Source: Williamsia soli
GTDB taxonomy: Bacteria; Actinomycetota; Actinomycetes; Mycobacteriales; Mycobacteriaceae
NCBI RefSeq assembly: GCF_017377795.1
Contig: NZ_JAFRDR010000001.1
Coordinates: forward strand, 372,001-436,000
DNA length: 64,000 bases
Direction: 5' to 3'
The notes below the pieces were generated by a model. That model saw nothing but the letters and a program-made list of their open reading frames with translations, did not search any database and was not told the origin of the DNA. Shown piece after piece: positions 1 through 9,206 of this stretch. The translations under genes were made by a program, and so were the position numbers. Numbering within the stretch: position 1 is the stretch's first letter; each line of letters begins with the position of its first letter.

Positions 1-1
1 T

Positions 2-1804
2 CCCGATCCCCGCGCATACATGGGCCGGCCTGCGATCGGTGGGCCGCAACGCGCGCCGTACCCCTCCTGGATGCAGCCGACGGCCGCCGGCCGACAGGCT
101 GCCCCGGGACGGCCCGTCGGTCCGTACGCGCCGGGTGCGCGCCCGTTGCTGCCACCGCCGCCCGGTTCGGGCGGCAGGCGACCGGCCGGACCACCTCCGC
201 CCGCGAAACCGTCCCTCTGGCAGCGGATGACCGCCGATCCAGGCGGTGGCCTGATCGGGAAGATCCTCGCGGTCGCCGGTGTGGCCGTGACGCTGATCGG
301 TGTTGTGATGATGCTGGTGCTCGCCGCTCAGGCGGGCGTCCTACGTCCTGAGATCAGGGTCGCTGCGGGCGCCGTCTTGGCCGCGGTCCTGGTGGTCGTC
401 GCGGTCCGGATGGCTGATCGCCCCGGTGGCCGGGTAGGTGCGATCGCGTTGTCCGCCACGGGTATCGCAGCCGCGTACTTCGATGTCGTCGCCGTCACGC
501 GGTTCTATGACTGGCTCCCGGATTACGGCGGCCTCGTCCTGGCCGGACTGGTCACCTTCGGTGGCCTACTGCTGGCCCGCCGTTGGGACTCGCAACATCT
601 CGGCCTGCTGGTCTTGATCCCCGTCTTCATCCTCGCTCCGGTTCTCACCGAAGGCCCGTCGCTGCTGCTGGTCGGGTTCATGCTGGCCATGGCCATCGGC
701 TCGTTCCCGGTGCAACTGGGCAAAGACTGGGTATTCCTGCACGCCGCCCGGGTCACCGCCAGTACCGCGACCCTGCTCGCCTGGATCTTCGCCAGCGCCT
801 GGGACTCGGAATCGCACGTTGCCCTGGCGACGATTGCCATCGTGGGCAACGCGGTCTTCGGTGTCGCCGGCTCGGTCGTCCTGGTACGCAACACATCACT
901 GCCGCACCTGACCGCCCTGCTCGGCTGCGCCACAATCGTTCCCGTGGTGTTCTCACCGATCACCCTGGACCGCTGGGTGTCGGCGGCGATCATCGGCGGC
1001 GTCGCCGCACTACTGCTCGCAGTCGTGGTTCTCGACCGCACGCTGCCGACCGTGCCCCGCCGGATCTATGCGGCAACCGCGGCCGTCACCGCGGTGATCG
1101 CCGCAGGCGTCGCGTTCGAGGGACCGGTCCTGGCGCCGGTGCTGCTCGCGATGTCCATCGTGATCGCGGTGGCCGGGCGATCCGATCTCGTGGCCCGGGT
1201 CATCGCAGCCCTGATCGGAATGTTCGGCGGCATCGGTTTTCTCGCGATCTCGCCCCCGAACCAACTGACCGTGCCGACCGAGATCGAAACACCCGTCGCG
1301 GCATCGATCGTGGTCGGCAGTGTGCTCGCGGTCGCCGCGATCTGGCTGAATCTCTGGGCGTGGTACCGGGCTGCAACAACTCCGCCGTCGGCTCAGAACG
1401 TCCAGGGCTTCGGGATCCTCGCCGCTCTCGCGTCGCTCTACGCGGTGACGTCGCTGACGGTGACCGCCGGGGTCGCGATCGGCGGCACCGAGGGTGGTTT
1501 CCTCGGCGGGCACATGGCCGCGACCATCTGCTGGATGGGTGGCGCCGCGACCCTGCTGGTCATCTCGATCTCCATCGCCAAAGGCCACAAGCGATTTGGT
1601 GGCATCGGTCGCAACGTCGCGGTGGGCGCCGGACTTGGATTGACCGCGGCAGCCGTGGCCAAGCTCTTCCTGTTCGACCTCGCGACACTCGACGGCATCT
1701 TCCGGGTCGCGGTGTTCATCGTCGTCGGTCTGATCCTGCTGGCCGTCGGGGCGGGCTATGCCCGGGCATTGGGCAACACTGCCGCAACCGGCAACGCCTC
1801 CTGA
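2..1804 (+). CDS. DUF2339 family polytopic membrane protein, 5' end cut by window edge
   Basis: The reading frame is open to the left edge. The first ATG inside the window is at 20, but no ribosome binding site precedes it, so the gene probably starts upstream. About 60 residues rich in Pro, Gly and Arg are followed by a dense series of hydrophobic segments (roughly 14 or more helices) to the C-terminus. This matches the DUF2339 pattern of a disordered cytoplasmic N-terminus plus a multi-spanning core. No enzymatic motif is visible and the function is unknown. It converges on the TetR gene, with a long palindrome in the gap. Confidence 0.7.
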   Translation, partial: PDPRAYMGRPAIGGPQRAPYPSWMQPTAAGRQAAPGRPVGPYAPGARPLLPPPPGSGGRRPAGPPPPAKPSLWQRMTADPGGGLIGKILAVAGVAVTLIGVVMMLVLAAQAGVLRPEIRVAAGAVLAAVLVVVAVRMADRPGGRVGAIALSATGIAAAYFDVVAVTRFYDWLPDYGGLVLAGLVTFGGLLLARRWDSQHLGLLVLIPVFILAPVLTEGPSLLLVGFMLAMAIGSFPVQLGKDWVFLHAARVTASTATLLAWIFASAWDSESHVALATIAIVGNAVFGVAGSVVLVRNTSLPHLTALLGCATIVPVVFSPITLDRWVSAAIIGGVAALLLAVVVLDRTLPTVPRRIYAATAAVTAVIAAGVAFEGPVLAPVLLAMSIVIAVAGRSDLVARVIAALIGMFGGIGFLAISPPNQLTVPTEIETPVAASIVVGSVLAVAAIWLNLWAWYRAATTPPSAQNVQGFGILAALASLYAVTSLTVTAGVAIGGTEGGFLGGHMAATICWMGGAATLLVISISIAKGHKRFGGIGRNVAVGAGLGLTAAAVAKLFLFDLATLDGIFRVAVFIVVGLILLAVGAGYARALGNTAATGNAS

Positions 1805-1812
1805 CCCCGGGA

Positions 1813-1878
1813 GTTCGCGCCATCTGCCTGCATACGCGCCAGTTGCACCTGGCGCGTATGCACGTAGGTGGCGCGAAC
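1813..1878. terminator. Nested palindrome between convergent genes, likely bidirectional terminator
   Basis: The outer arms GTTCGCGCCA (1813-1822) and TGGCGCGAAC (1869-1878) pair perfectly. The inner arms TGCATACGCGCCA (1829-1841) and TGGCGCGTATGCA (1850-1862) also pair perfectly around an 8-nt loop. A 6/6 internal loop separates the two stems. It fills the tail-to-tail gap between the DUF2339 and TetR genes. No U-tract is obvious on either side, so termination is inferred from position and structure. Confidence 0.6.
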
Positions 1879-1880
1879 TT

Positions 1881-2537
1881 TCAGGGATGGCGTGAGGCGA
1901 AGGCGCGCAGGAAGGTTTCGTAGCCGGCGTCGACTGCCCGGGTGAAGGATTCGTCGTCGATGGCGACCGTGCCCAGACGGCTCATCTCGGGAAGCTCGGC
2001 GCTGATCAGCGCCAGGAACTGGCGCGCGGTCAAGTCGGGATCGGCCACGTCGAGCCGTCCGGTCTCACCCAGGCGGGCGAACTTGTCGGCCAACATCGCC
2101 AGGATCGGCCCGGCCGCGTTGTCGAGCACGTACTGGTAGACCTCGGGGTCGCGCCCGACAGCGGCATGCAACTGGCGGTTCAATGAGATGGAGCAGTCGC
2201 TGCGTTGGCACTCGGCGAGCTGCAATGCGGCGTGGCGCAACACCTCTCGCCACTGCACGCAGTCGGGGTCGATCTCGTGCACGGCCGCTGATGTCCTGGC
2301 GTTGATCACCTGCGCGGTGTACGCGACATGGTCGCGGAACAGCTGTTCCTTGCTGCCGAAGTGGTTGTAGATGGTCGGCTTGGACACGCCGGACTTCGCG
2401 GCCACCGCGTCGATACTCGTGCGCTCGTAGCCCTCGATATCGAAGATCTCCCCCGCCGCTCGCAAGATGGCCTCACGCTTGTCGGGCCGAAGGCGCCGTC
2501 GTGTTGCTTCGCCGCCCGCAACCTGCGTAGATGCCAT
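1881..2537 (-). CDS. TetR family transcriptional regulator
   Basis: About 218 residues, the usual TetR length. An N-terminal helix-turn-helix with the typical motif SGVSKPTIYNHFGSKEQLF is followed by an all-helical ligand-binding region. I chose the ATG at 2537; a GTG at 2558 in the same frame would add seven residues. It is transcribed away from an MFS efflux gene, with a 20-bp palindrome between them. By analogy with such pairs it probably represses that transporter and itself. The ligand cannot be read from sequence. Confidence 0.85.
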   Translation of the reverse strand: MASTQVAGGEATRRRLRPDKREAILRAAGEIFDIEGYERTSIDAVAAKSGVSKPTIYNHFGSKEQLFRDHVAYTAQVINARTSAAVHEIDPDCVQWREVLRHAALQLAECQRSDCSISLNRQLHAAVGRDPEVYQYVLDNAAGPILAMLADKFARLGETGRLDVADPDLTARQFLALISAELPEMSRLGTVAIDDESFTRAVDAGYETFLRAFASRHP

Positions 2538-2573
2538 GTCGAAAGATTCTACCCGCACCGAACCATTGACTAC

Positions 2574-2593
2574 ACTATACGGTTCAGTTTAGT
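2574..2593. promoter_or_regulatory. Candidate TetR operator between TetR and MFS genes
   Basis: ACTATACGGTTCAGTTTAGT is an imperfect palindrome: ACTATAC and GTTTAGT match as inverted repeats at 6 of 7 positions around a 6-bp centre. It ends about 10 bp before the MFS ATG. A second inverted pair, GAACC (2560-2564) and GGTTC (2581-2585), overlaps it. The position in a short divergent TetR/transporter gap is typical of an autoregulatory operator. Confidence 0.5.
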
Positions 2594-2602
2594 TTGGTGC
2601 GC

Positions 2603-3994
2603 ATGACGACAGAGGCTCGCGACACGCAACAGAAGAGCATCGAGAAGGCGCCGGCGCTGATCATCATCCTGCTGGGGCTGGCGGCCTTCATGGCGGTGCT
2701 CGACGGCACGGCCGTCACCACCCTGCTGGACCGCTTCGGCGAGTCCTTCGACGCGCCCATCACGTCGGTCGTCTGGGTGGTGTCGGGATATTTGCTGGCA
2801 GCTGCCCTGGTGCTGCCGATATCCGGTTGGCTTCTGGAGCGGTGGGGTGGGCGGCGAGTGCTCACGGTGGCGCTGGTGCTGTTCGTCGCAGGGTCGGTGC
2901 TGACCACCACCGCGTGGTCGGTGGAGAGTCTGATCGCATTCCGGGTGATTCAGGGTTTCGGGGGCGGTCTTCTCGAACCCACCTCGCTGAGTCTCGCGGC
3001 CGCAGTCGCGGGAAAGGAGCGGATGGGCAAGGTGATGGGCCTGCTGTCGGTGGTCATCAACTTTGCGCCCATCGCCGGACCGTTGCTCGGCGGGGTGCTG
3101 AGCGGGCCCAGCACCTGGTACTGGATCTTCTGGATCAACATCCCGATCGGCGCCGTGATCCTGGTGGGGGCACTGACGTTGCTCCCGAAACAGGAGACTG
3201 GGGCAGGGGGAAACGGACGCCCCGACATCAGAGGATTGCTGTTGCTCTCGCCGGGATTCGCCGCGGTGCTGTTCTCGGTTGAGCAGGCGGGCAGCGGATC
3301 AGTTTGGCGGATAGCGGTTCCCGCGATCCTCGGCGTCGCACTGTTGGCCGGCTACGTGGTTCACGCGCTGGGCGCTGACAAGCCGGTGATCGATCTGCGG
3401 ATGATCGCCCGATCGAGGGGTTACGCGGCGAGCCTAGGGGTGATGGCCGCAGTCGGGGTTCTCATGTACTCACAGCTGGTGATGTTGCCCGAGCTCGCGC
3501 GCAACGAGTTCGGCCGCAGCGGGGCGATGGGCGGGATCATCGTCGCGTCCCTCGGGGTCGGATTGCTGTTCGGGATGAGCGTATCGGGCGCGGTCAGTGA
3601 CCGGACCGGACCACGACCGCTCGTCACCGGTGGCGCGTTGCTGACTGCCGGACTGTTCGCCGTGGTCGCGGTCGTCATCGACTCGATTGCCTTGCCCTAC
3701 TTGATGATCATCTACGTCGGGATAGGTGTCACCTTTGGTGCGGTCGCCTCACCGACGTTCTCCAACGTGTACCGGGTGGTGCCCGCCGACGCGGTACCCC
3801 AGGCCACGACGTCGCTGTTCATCACGGTGCAACTGGCCGCGGCGGGCGGCGCGACCCTGATGGGGGTGCTGCTGTCGGGTTCGACCAACTGGACGCTGAA
3901 CTTCGGGATCCTCGCCGCGGTGGCTGCGGTGGCCGGACTCATCGGCGTGCTGCTCGGCGAAGGCAATCACTCCGGTGTAGCCACTCGTCGATGA
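2603..3994 (+). CDS. MFS multidrug efflux transporter, EmrB/QacA (DHA2) type
   Basis: A 463-residue polytopic membrane protein. The N-terminal LDGTAVTTLLDRF resembles motif D1 of the 14-helix drug:H+ antiporters, and WLLERWGGRRVL is the loop 2-3 MFS signature. I start at ATG 2603 (MTTEARD); TTG 2594 and GTG 2597 are in frame but lie almost inside the putative operator. The divergent TetR gene suggests substrate-inducible efflux. Substrate unknown. It ends 19 bp before the convergent mmpL3 stop. Confidence 0.85.
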   Translation: MTTEARDTQQKSIEKAPALIIILLGLAAFMAVLDGTAVTTLLDRFGESFDAPITSVVWVVSGYLLAAALVLPISGWLLERWGGRRVLTVALVLFVAGSVLTTTAWSVESLIAFRVIQGFGGGLLEPTSLSLAAAVAGKERMGKVMGLLSVVINFAPIAGPLLGGVLSGPSTWYWIFWINIPIGAVILVGALTLLPKQETGAGGNGRPDIRGLLLLSPGFAAVLFSVEQAGSGSVWRIAVPAILGVALLAGYVVHALGADKPVIDLRMIARSRGYAASLGVMAAVGVLMYSQLVMLPELARNEFGRSGAMGGIIVASLGVGLLFGMSVSGAVSDRTGPRPLVTGGALLTAGLFAVVAVVIDSIALPYLMIIYVGIGVTFGAVASPTFSNVYRVVPADAVPQATTSLFITVQLAAAGGATLMGVLLSGSTNWTLNFGILAAVAAVAGLIGVLLGEGNHSGVATRR

Positions 3995-4013
3995 CAACCA
4001 TCGCCGGTGAGGA

Positions 4014-7000
4014 TCACTCCTGCGAGTTGTTGTTGTTGTTCCCGCGGCGAAGTAGATCCCGTACGCTGATCTGCTCCTCTGAGGTTCCGCGAGCGCGACG
4101 CCGACCACTCGACGAGGTGTCTTGTGGTGCAGGCGCGGGTGTCTCGGGACGCGGTTGCTCTGGCTCGGGCGTCCGCGGCGGGTTGGGACGAGGGGGCTGT
4201 TGTTCCGGGTTCAGCGACGCGATCAGCGGTTGTCCGCCGGTGCCTGCCGGACCCAGGTTCGGGCGCCTTCGTAGCGGGCTGCTCAGCTCACCGCCCGCCG
4301 AACCAGAGGCGAGGGGACCGCGGCCTGACGGATCCTGTCGTCCTGCCGGCACGCTGCGCGGACCGGTCGGACGGGGCTCGTGGGTACGTCCATCCGGGCC
4401 GGAAGAGGGCCGGTTCGACCCGGTCGGCTGAGGACGAGGCGGACGCCCGGGCTGACGCAGGGGTTCGGCGGTGTCCTGACGATGTCCCGGCGTCGTGCCG
4501 TTGCCATTCGTGCTGGTGCCGTTCGTGTTGCTGCCGCCGGCTCGGATGACACCGCTTCCGTTGGTCGCCGGAGTGTCCGTGCCGCCCAGGCGGATCCCGC
4601 CTGCACCCAAGCTCCAGCCGCCGGTGTCGGGTCGGCCTCTGCGGGCGTTCTCGCGGCTCGGTGTCCGTGGTGCCACCGGGTCGGAGTCCGGCGCGGGGCG
4701 ACTCGGGGCCCGGCGCACGGAACCGCCCACGGGTGGTTCGCTCGGACGATCGGCCGGTGGTCGTGGCCGAATCGGGTCGGCCTGGCGACTCGCGGGTGGC
4801 CGGCCGTTGGTCTGGCCGCCGACCGAGTCCGGACGTAGTGCGCCCATCCGTCCCGTCGGTGCGGCCACCGGGCTCGACTGCCGTGGTGTCGGTCCCGATT
4901 CCTGGTGTCCGACTGGGATACCGGCCGGGCGATCAGGAACAGGTCGGGATTGAGGTGCGCTCGGCCGGGGCGGGACCGGACGTGCGATGGGACCGGACGG
5001 GCGAGCAGCGCCCACGCCGGCGGGAATTGCCCCGACACCAGCGGGCACGGCCCGGGGGCCGGCAGCAGGCTGGCTGCGCATGGCCGAGGTCGGGGCCTCG
5101 GCGACCACGGTGCCCGCGCTGCGCGGCGTCTTGGCTGCAGTCATGACGCGCTTGCCGTCCAGCTCGTCGTCGAGAATCGTCTCTCCGAGGCCGATCTTCT
5201 CCTGAATCACCTTCATCCAGTGCGGAGCCCACCAGCAGTCGTCGCCCAGCAGCTTCATGATCGCCGGCACCAGCAACATACGGATGATGGTGGCGTCCAA
5301 GATGAGTGCGGCGATCATGCCGTAGGCGATGTACTTCATCATCACGATCTCCGACAGCCCGAAGGCGCCGGTGACCACGACCAGAATAGCCGCGGCGGCC
5401 GTGATGATCCGGCCCGTATGGGCCGTGCCCTTGCGGATCGCCTCGGTGGTCGTCGCGCCCTTCTGCCTCTCCTCGACCATGCGGGAGAGCAGGAACACCT
5501 CGTAGTCCGTCGAGAGTCCGTAAATGATGGCGATGATCAGCACGAGGACCGCGGACATCAGCGGGCCGGGCGTGAAGTTCGCGATCGATGAACCATGACC
5601 ATCGATGAAGATCCACGTCAGGATGCCCAGCGTCGAACCGAGTCCGAGTGCGGAGACGAGTGCGGCCTTGATCGGCAGCACCACAGATCCGAACGCGAGG
5701 AACATCAGCAGGCTGGTGACCATGATCAGCAAGAAGATCATCAGCGGTAGATCGTCGAGCAGTGCATTGATCGAGTCCTGCGTCAGCGCAGGGGTGCCGG
5801 CGACGTACATGTCGAGGCCCTCGGTGTTGATCTGCCGTAGTTCCTTGACCGCCTCGCCCGCGGTGTTTTGATCGATCAGACCTGCGGACATCTGCACGAC
5901 GTTGTCCGAGGCCTCTGCGCCGTCGAGGGTGAACTCCTTGGTGAAGCCCGGGATCTTGTTCGCTTCGTCGGCGATCGTCTGGAGCTTGGCCGCGTCGTCG
6001 CTGCTCTCGGGGTCGTAAGAGATGACGAGCTTGATCTCTTCGGTGCGCTCGGTGGGGAAGTAGGTGTCGAAGTCCTGCTGTGCGACGCGGTTCGGGTTCT
6101 GCGGCGGCAGGTACTTCTCGGTGATGCCACCGAACTGGATGCCGGCGAACGGGATGATCAGGGCCAGCAGCAGCAAGACGACCGGGATCGCGGTCTTGAG
6201 CGGGTGGCGCATGACCCAGCTCGCGAGCTTGCCCCAGAAACCGTCCTCGACCTCTTTCTTGGTCTTGGTCCGGCGCAGGAACGAAAAGCCCCACATGTCG
6301 ATCTTGGGTCCGAGGATCGACAGGATCGCGGGCAGCACCGTGATCGAGCAGATGGCGGCCAGCGTCACCGAGGCGATGGCGCCATAGGCCACCGACTTGA
6401 GGAAGCCCTGCGGGAAGAGCAGCAGACAGGCCAGCGCGCCGACGATGATGGTTGCCGAGAACACCACGGTCTGTCCCGCGGTCATCACAGTTCGTCGGAC
6501 GGCACTGCGGGTGTCGTAGCCTTCCGCGAGTTCCTCTCGGAAGCGGCTGACGATGAACAATCCGTAGTCGATGGCGATGCCGAGCCCGATCAGTGTCACC
6601 ACCGATTGGGCAAAGATGTTGAGTTCGGTCACCTGCGCCAGGATCTTCATGATGCCCAGCGAGCCGGCGATCGTCAGACCACCGATGACCACGGGCAGAC
6701 AGGCGGCGATCACCCCGCCGAAGATGAAGAACAGCATGATCGCCACCAGCGGCAGGGCGATGATCTCGGCACGCTTGATGTCTTCGTCCATGCCGGCGGA
6801 CATGGCGCCCGCGACGGGCTGCAGGCCGGCCATCTGGAACTGGGTGCCGGGGAGGTCGTATTTGGTGCTCAGGTCGTCGAAGAACGGTTCGACGATCTTG
6901 TAGTTGTTGAGGATCGTGGTGTCGTCGTCGCCCTTGATGCCGATACTGATGAACGCGTGCTCACGGGATTCGTCGAACAGCCTGGCCCTGATCTGATCCT

Positions 7001-7382
7001 GCGTGGCCTTGTCGAAGTCGTTCTCGGCCGCCTTGAAGGGATCGACGATGCCGGGGTCGGTGCGGTTGACGATGTCGCCGTGCTGGGCGATGAGATCCTC
7101 GACAACCGTCTCGACCTTGGCGCCGAAGGCGGGGTCGTCGACCTTGGTCCCCGCGGGCGGGGTGACGAGCATGATGACGTCCGACTTGTGATCGCGCCCG
7201 AGGACCTCGTCGGCGAGTTGAGATCCCTCCACCGATTCCGAACCCGGATCGAACCAGCCGGACTGGCTCAGATGCTTGTTCAGGTCGAGCCCGTAGAGGC
7301 CCAGGGCGGCCATCAGCGCGACCATCACGCCGATGACCACAAAACGTAGCCGGTACACGAAGTTGCCTATGGCACCAAACAC
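4014..7382 (-). CDS. mmpL3: MmpL3-type RND lipid transporter (trehalose monomycolate flippase)
   Basis: 1122 residues with RND/MmpL architecture: an N-terminal helix, a large periplasmic loop, five helices, then a second loop and helix bundle. The proton-relay Asp-Tyr pairs are visible in both halves (GIAIDYGLFIVSRF and GLSTDYEVFLLSRM). About 330 C-terminal residues form a low-complexity tail rich in Pro, Arg and Gly, expected to be cytoplasmic and disordered. I start at GTG 7382, with AAGGAAG just upstream; a longer open frame to 7598 looks non-coding. Followed upstream by an NYN protein and trmB, the order I recall for M. tuberculosis Rv0206c-Rv0208c, which supports MmpL3 over another paralogue. 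Confidence 0.9.
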   Translation of the reverse strand: MFGAIGNFVYRLRFVVIGVMVALMAALGLYGLDLNKHLSQSGWFDPGSESVEGSQLADEVLGRDHKSDVIMLVTPPAGTKVDDPAFGAKVETVVEDLIAQHGDIVNRTDPGIVDPFKAAENDFDKATQDQIRARLFDESREHAFISIGIKGDDDTTILNNYKIVEPFFDDLSTKYDLPGTQFQMAGLQPVAGAMSAGMDEDIKRAEIIALPLVAIMLFFIFGGVIAACLPVVIGGLTIAGSLGIMKILAQVTELNIFAQSVVTLIGLGIAIDYGLFIVSRFREELAEGYDTRSAVRRTVMTAGQTVVFSATIIVGALACLLLFPQGFLKSVAYGAIASVTLAAICSITVLPAILSILGPKIDMWGFSFLRRTKTKKEVEDGFWGKLASWVMRHPLKTAIPVVLLLLALIIPFAGIQFGGITEKYLPPQNPNRVAQQDFDTYFPTERTEEIKLVISYDPESSDDAAKLQTIADEANKIPGFTKEFTLDGAEASDNVVQMSAGLIDQNTAGEAVKELRQINTEGLDMYVAGTPALTQDSINALLDDLPLMIFLLIMVTSLLMFLAFGSVVLPIKAALVSALGLGSTLGILTWIFIDGHGSSIANFTPGPLMSAVLVLIIAIIYGLSTDYEVFLLSRMVEERQKGATTTEAIRKGTAHTGRIITAAAAILVVVTGAFGLSEIVMMKYIAYGMIAALILDATIIRMLLVPAIMKLLGDDCWWAPHWMKVIQEKIGLGETILDDELDGKRVMTAAKTPRSAGTVVAEAPTSAMRSQPAAGPRAVPAGVGAIPAGVGAARPSGPIARPVPPRPSAPQSRPVPDRPAGIPVGHQESGPTPRQSSPVAAPTGRMGALRPDSVGGQTNGRPPASRQADPIRPRPPADRPSEPPVGGSVRRAPSRPAPDSDPVAPRTPSRENARRGRPDTGGWSLGAGGIRLGGTDTPATNGSGVIRAGGSNTNGTSTNGNGTTPGHRQDTAEPLRQPGRPPRPQPTGSNRPSSGPDGRTHEPRPTGPRSVPAGRQDPSGRGPLASGSAGGELSSPLRRRPNLGPAGTGGQPLIASLNPEQQPPRPNPPRTPEPEQPRPETPAPAPQDTSSSGRRRARGTSEEQISVRDLLRRGNNNNNSQE

Positions 7383-7485
7383 CGCAGCTTCCTTTCCGTA
7401 CTCGGTACGTCGTCGTTGTCGGGGGCGTCTTCGTCTGGTCGTTCCGGGCTGGAACGACCGTGGTGTGTCACCACCGAGGGTGTTG

Positions 7486-8229
7486 TCAGTTCTGGCGACC
7501 CGACAGCAAGGCGGTGAGCGGCCGGAACGGTGCCAGCCATGCGCCTTCCTCGGGCAGCGAGTCCAGGCTGATCCGTGGCAGCGGCTCACGGAACACACCT
7601 GGGATGTCCTCTAGGTCTACAAACTCCAAACTCTCCGACGTCAGTGCCCACGCAGCATGCTCGCGGAAACCGAGCACCTGCACCGGAACACCATCGGCGG
7701 CGACATCTTCGAGCAGTTCCCGGAAGGCCTGCCCGTCCGCCGACGCCACGATGAGGCCCGCCAGCCCCACAGTGTGCCTGCGCAACTCGATGTGGTCGAG
7801 CATGTCCGAATCCACGTCGCTGTCCTCGTCCACTTTGGGCTTGGCGAAAACAGCGAAACCAACATTACGCAATGCCTCGACCCAGGGACGCACGACTTCG
7901 GCCGTACCTGGGGCGATATTGGTGAAAACGGTCGCTTCCGGCACCGGGGACAGCCCCGACTTCGGTCGATTGTCGCCGTCGGCGGTCACCCGTGGCGTGG
8001 TGGCCGAGATGTCTGCGGTCCGGGCGAGCAACCAGCGGCCCAGCGCATCGAAGCGGGGGCGATGAGCTGCGGTGGGACGGCCGCCCAGAATGGAGCCGAG
8101 GCCCATGTCGAGGTTGGGAGCGTCCCAGATCAGCAGGACCCGGGCTTCCTGGCTGGCGCCCGAGATGGCGTGGGCCACGGAAGTGTCGGGGGTGCGCTGG
8201 CCGTCTTCGGCGTAGGACCCGGGACTCAT
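7486..8229 (-). CDS. NYN domain (PIN-like) putative RNase
   Basis: 247 residues. LIWDAPNLDMGLG near the N-terminus carries the characteristic D-x-P-N of NYN nucleases. Acidic residues follow at DSDMLDHIEL and SADGQAFRELLEDV, consistent with a PIN-like metal site. Its ATG overlaps the trmB stop by 4 nt (ATGA), so the two are translationally coupled. It corresponds by position to Rv0207c. Being paired with a tRNA methyltransferase, a role in RNA turnover is reasonable but unproven. Confidence 0.8.
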   Translation of the reverse strand: MSPGSYAEDGQRTPDTSVAHAISGASQEARVLLIWDAPNLDMGLGSILGGRPTAAHRPRFDALGRWLLARTADISATTPRVTADGDNRPKSGLSPVPEATVFTNIAPGTAEVVRPWVEALRNVGFAVFAKPKVDEDSDVDSDMLDHIELRRHTVGLAGLIVASADGQAFRELLEDVAADGVPVQVLGFREHAAWALTSESLEFVDLEDIPGVFREPLPRISLDSLPEEGAWLAPFRPLTALLSGRQN

Positions 8230-9056
8230 CGGGGCACCCGTGTGAGAACGAACTCAGTGACCGGGCGACCCTCGCGGGCAGCCCGTCCCTCGAACTTGGT
8301 GACCGGCCGTGCGATCGAGAACGGGACCGGCTGATCGGTGGCGGTCAGCACGGACTGGCCGTCGATCACCGCGGAGATCGACTCGGCGTAGTCGGCGTGG
8401 TCGGTGGCGATGTGCAGTACGCCACCGTCGCGCAGCACGTGGGCGATCTGTATGAGGGTTTCCGGCTGGAGCAGCCGACGCTTGTGATGGCGGGCTTTCG
8501 GCCAGGGGTCTGGAAAGAACACCCGGACCCCGGTCAAGGACGCAGGCGCCAGCATGTTCTTGAGCACGATGACGGCGTCACCACGGATGACGCGGATGTT
8601 GTCCAGACCGGCGCGCTTGATGGCTCCGAGGAGCTGCGCGATCCCGGGGCGGTAGACGTCCACCGCGATCACGTCGGTGTCGGGCTCGACGGCCGCCATA
8701 GCTGCGGTCGAGGTGCCGGTTCCGCAGCCGATCTCGAGAATGAGTGGGGCAGAGCGACCGAACCAAGCGGTCGGGTCCACTTGTTCGGTCTCGCTGACAT
8801 CCCGGCCGATTCGCGGCCAGAGCTCCTCCCAGTTCTGCTGCTGAGCTTGAGTGAGGCTGCCGCGACGCGACCGAAAACTGGTCACCCGCGGATAGAGGCG
8901 GGCCCGCTCACGGCGCTCCGCGTCCCGGTCTGCCGGCGCATCGGTTGCCTCGGAGACGTCGGTCACACCGGAAACGTCGGGAGCCGATACCTCGACGTGG
9001 TCCAGTTCCGAGTTCGGGTTCGAACGTGGGCTTGTCACCCGGCCATAGTCCCGCAT
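8226..9056 (-). CDS. trmB: tRNA (guanine-N7-)-methyltransferase
   Basis: 276 residues. SAM-binding motif LEIGCGTGTSTAAMA and the TrmB signature FFPDPWPKARHHKRRL identify the enzyme that methylates G46 in the tRNA variable loop. About 70 N-terminal residues before the core are variable and acidic/basic rich, common in actinobacterial homologues. It is the first gene of a minus-strand run with the NYN protein and mmpL3, and diverges from the P-loop gene at 9207. Confidence 0.93.
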   Translation of the reverse strand: MRDYGRVTSPRSNPNSELDHVEVSAPDVSGVTDVSEATDAPADRDAERRERARLYPRVTSFRSRRGSLTQAQQQNWEELWPRIGRDVSETEQVDPTAWFGRSAPLILEIGCGTGTSTAAMAAVEPDTDVIAVDVYRPGIAQLLGAIKRAGLDNIRVIRGDAVIVLKNMLAPASLTGVRVFFPDPWPKARHHKRRLLQPETLIQIAHVLRDGGVLHIATDHADYAESISAVIDGQSVLTATDQPVPFSIARPVTKFEGRAAREGRPVTEFVLTRVPR

Positions 9057-9206
9057 TACTCACCGATGTGACAGCAGGGGTTTGCCAAACAGCTGCTGAT
9101 TGTTATCTCGAGGTGATCGGAACCAGATCCCGATCGCGCGCGTCTGAGCTGGTGGAGACGCATTTCCAGGCACCATCGACCAGGCCTGCGCACGGGGAGG
9201 GATCAG

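Noticed and set aside
5868-7349. 493-codon plus-strand frame opposite mmpL3
   Set aside because: Mirror of the RND gene; Asp/Gly/Arg-rich with no family pattern, and mmpL3 motifs are clear on the other strand.
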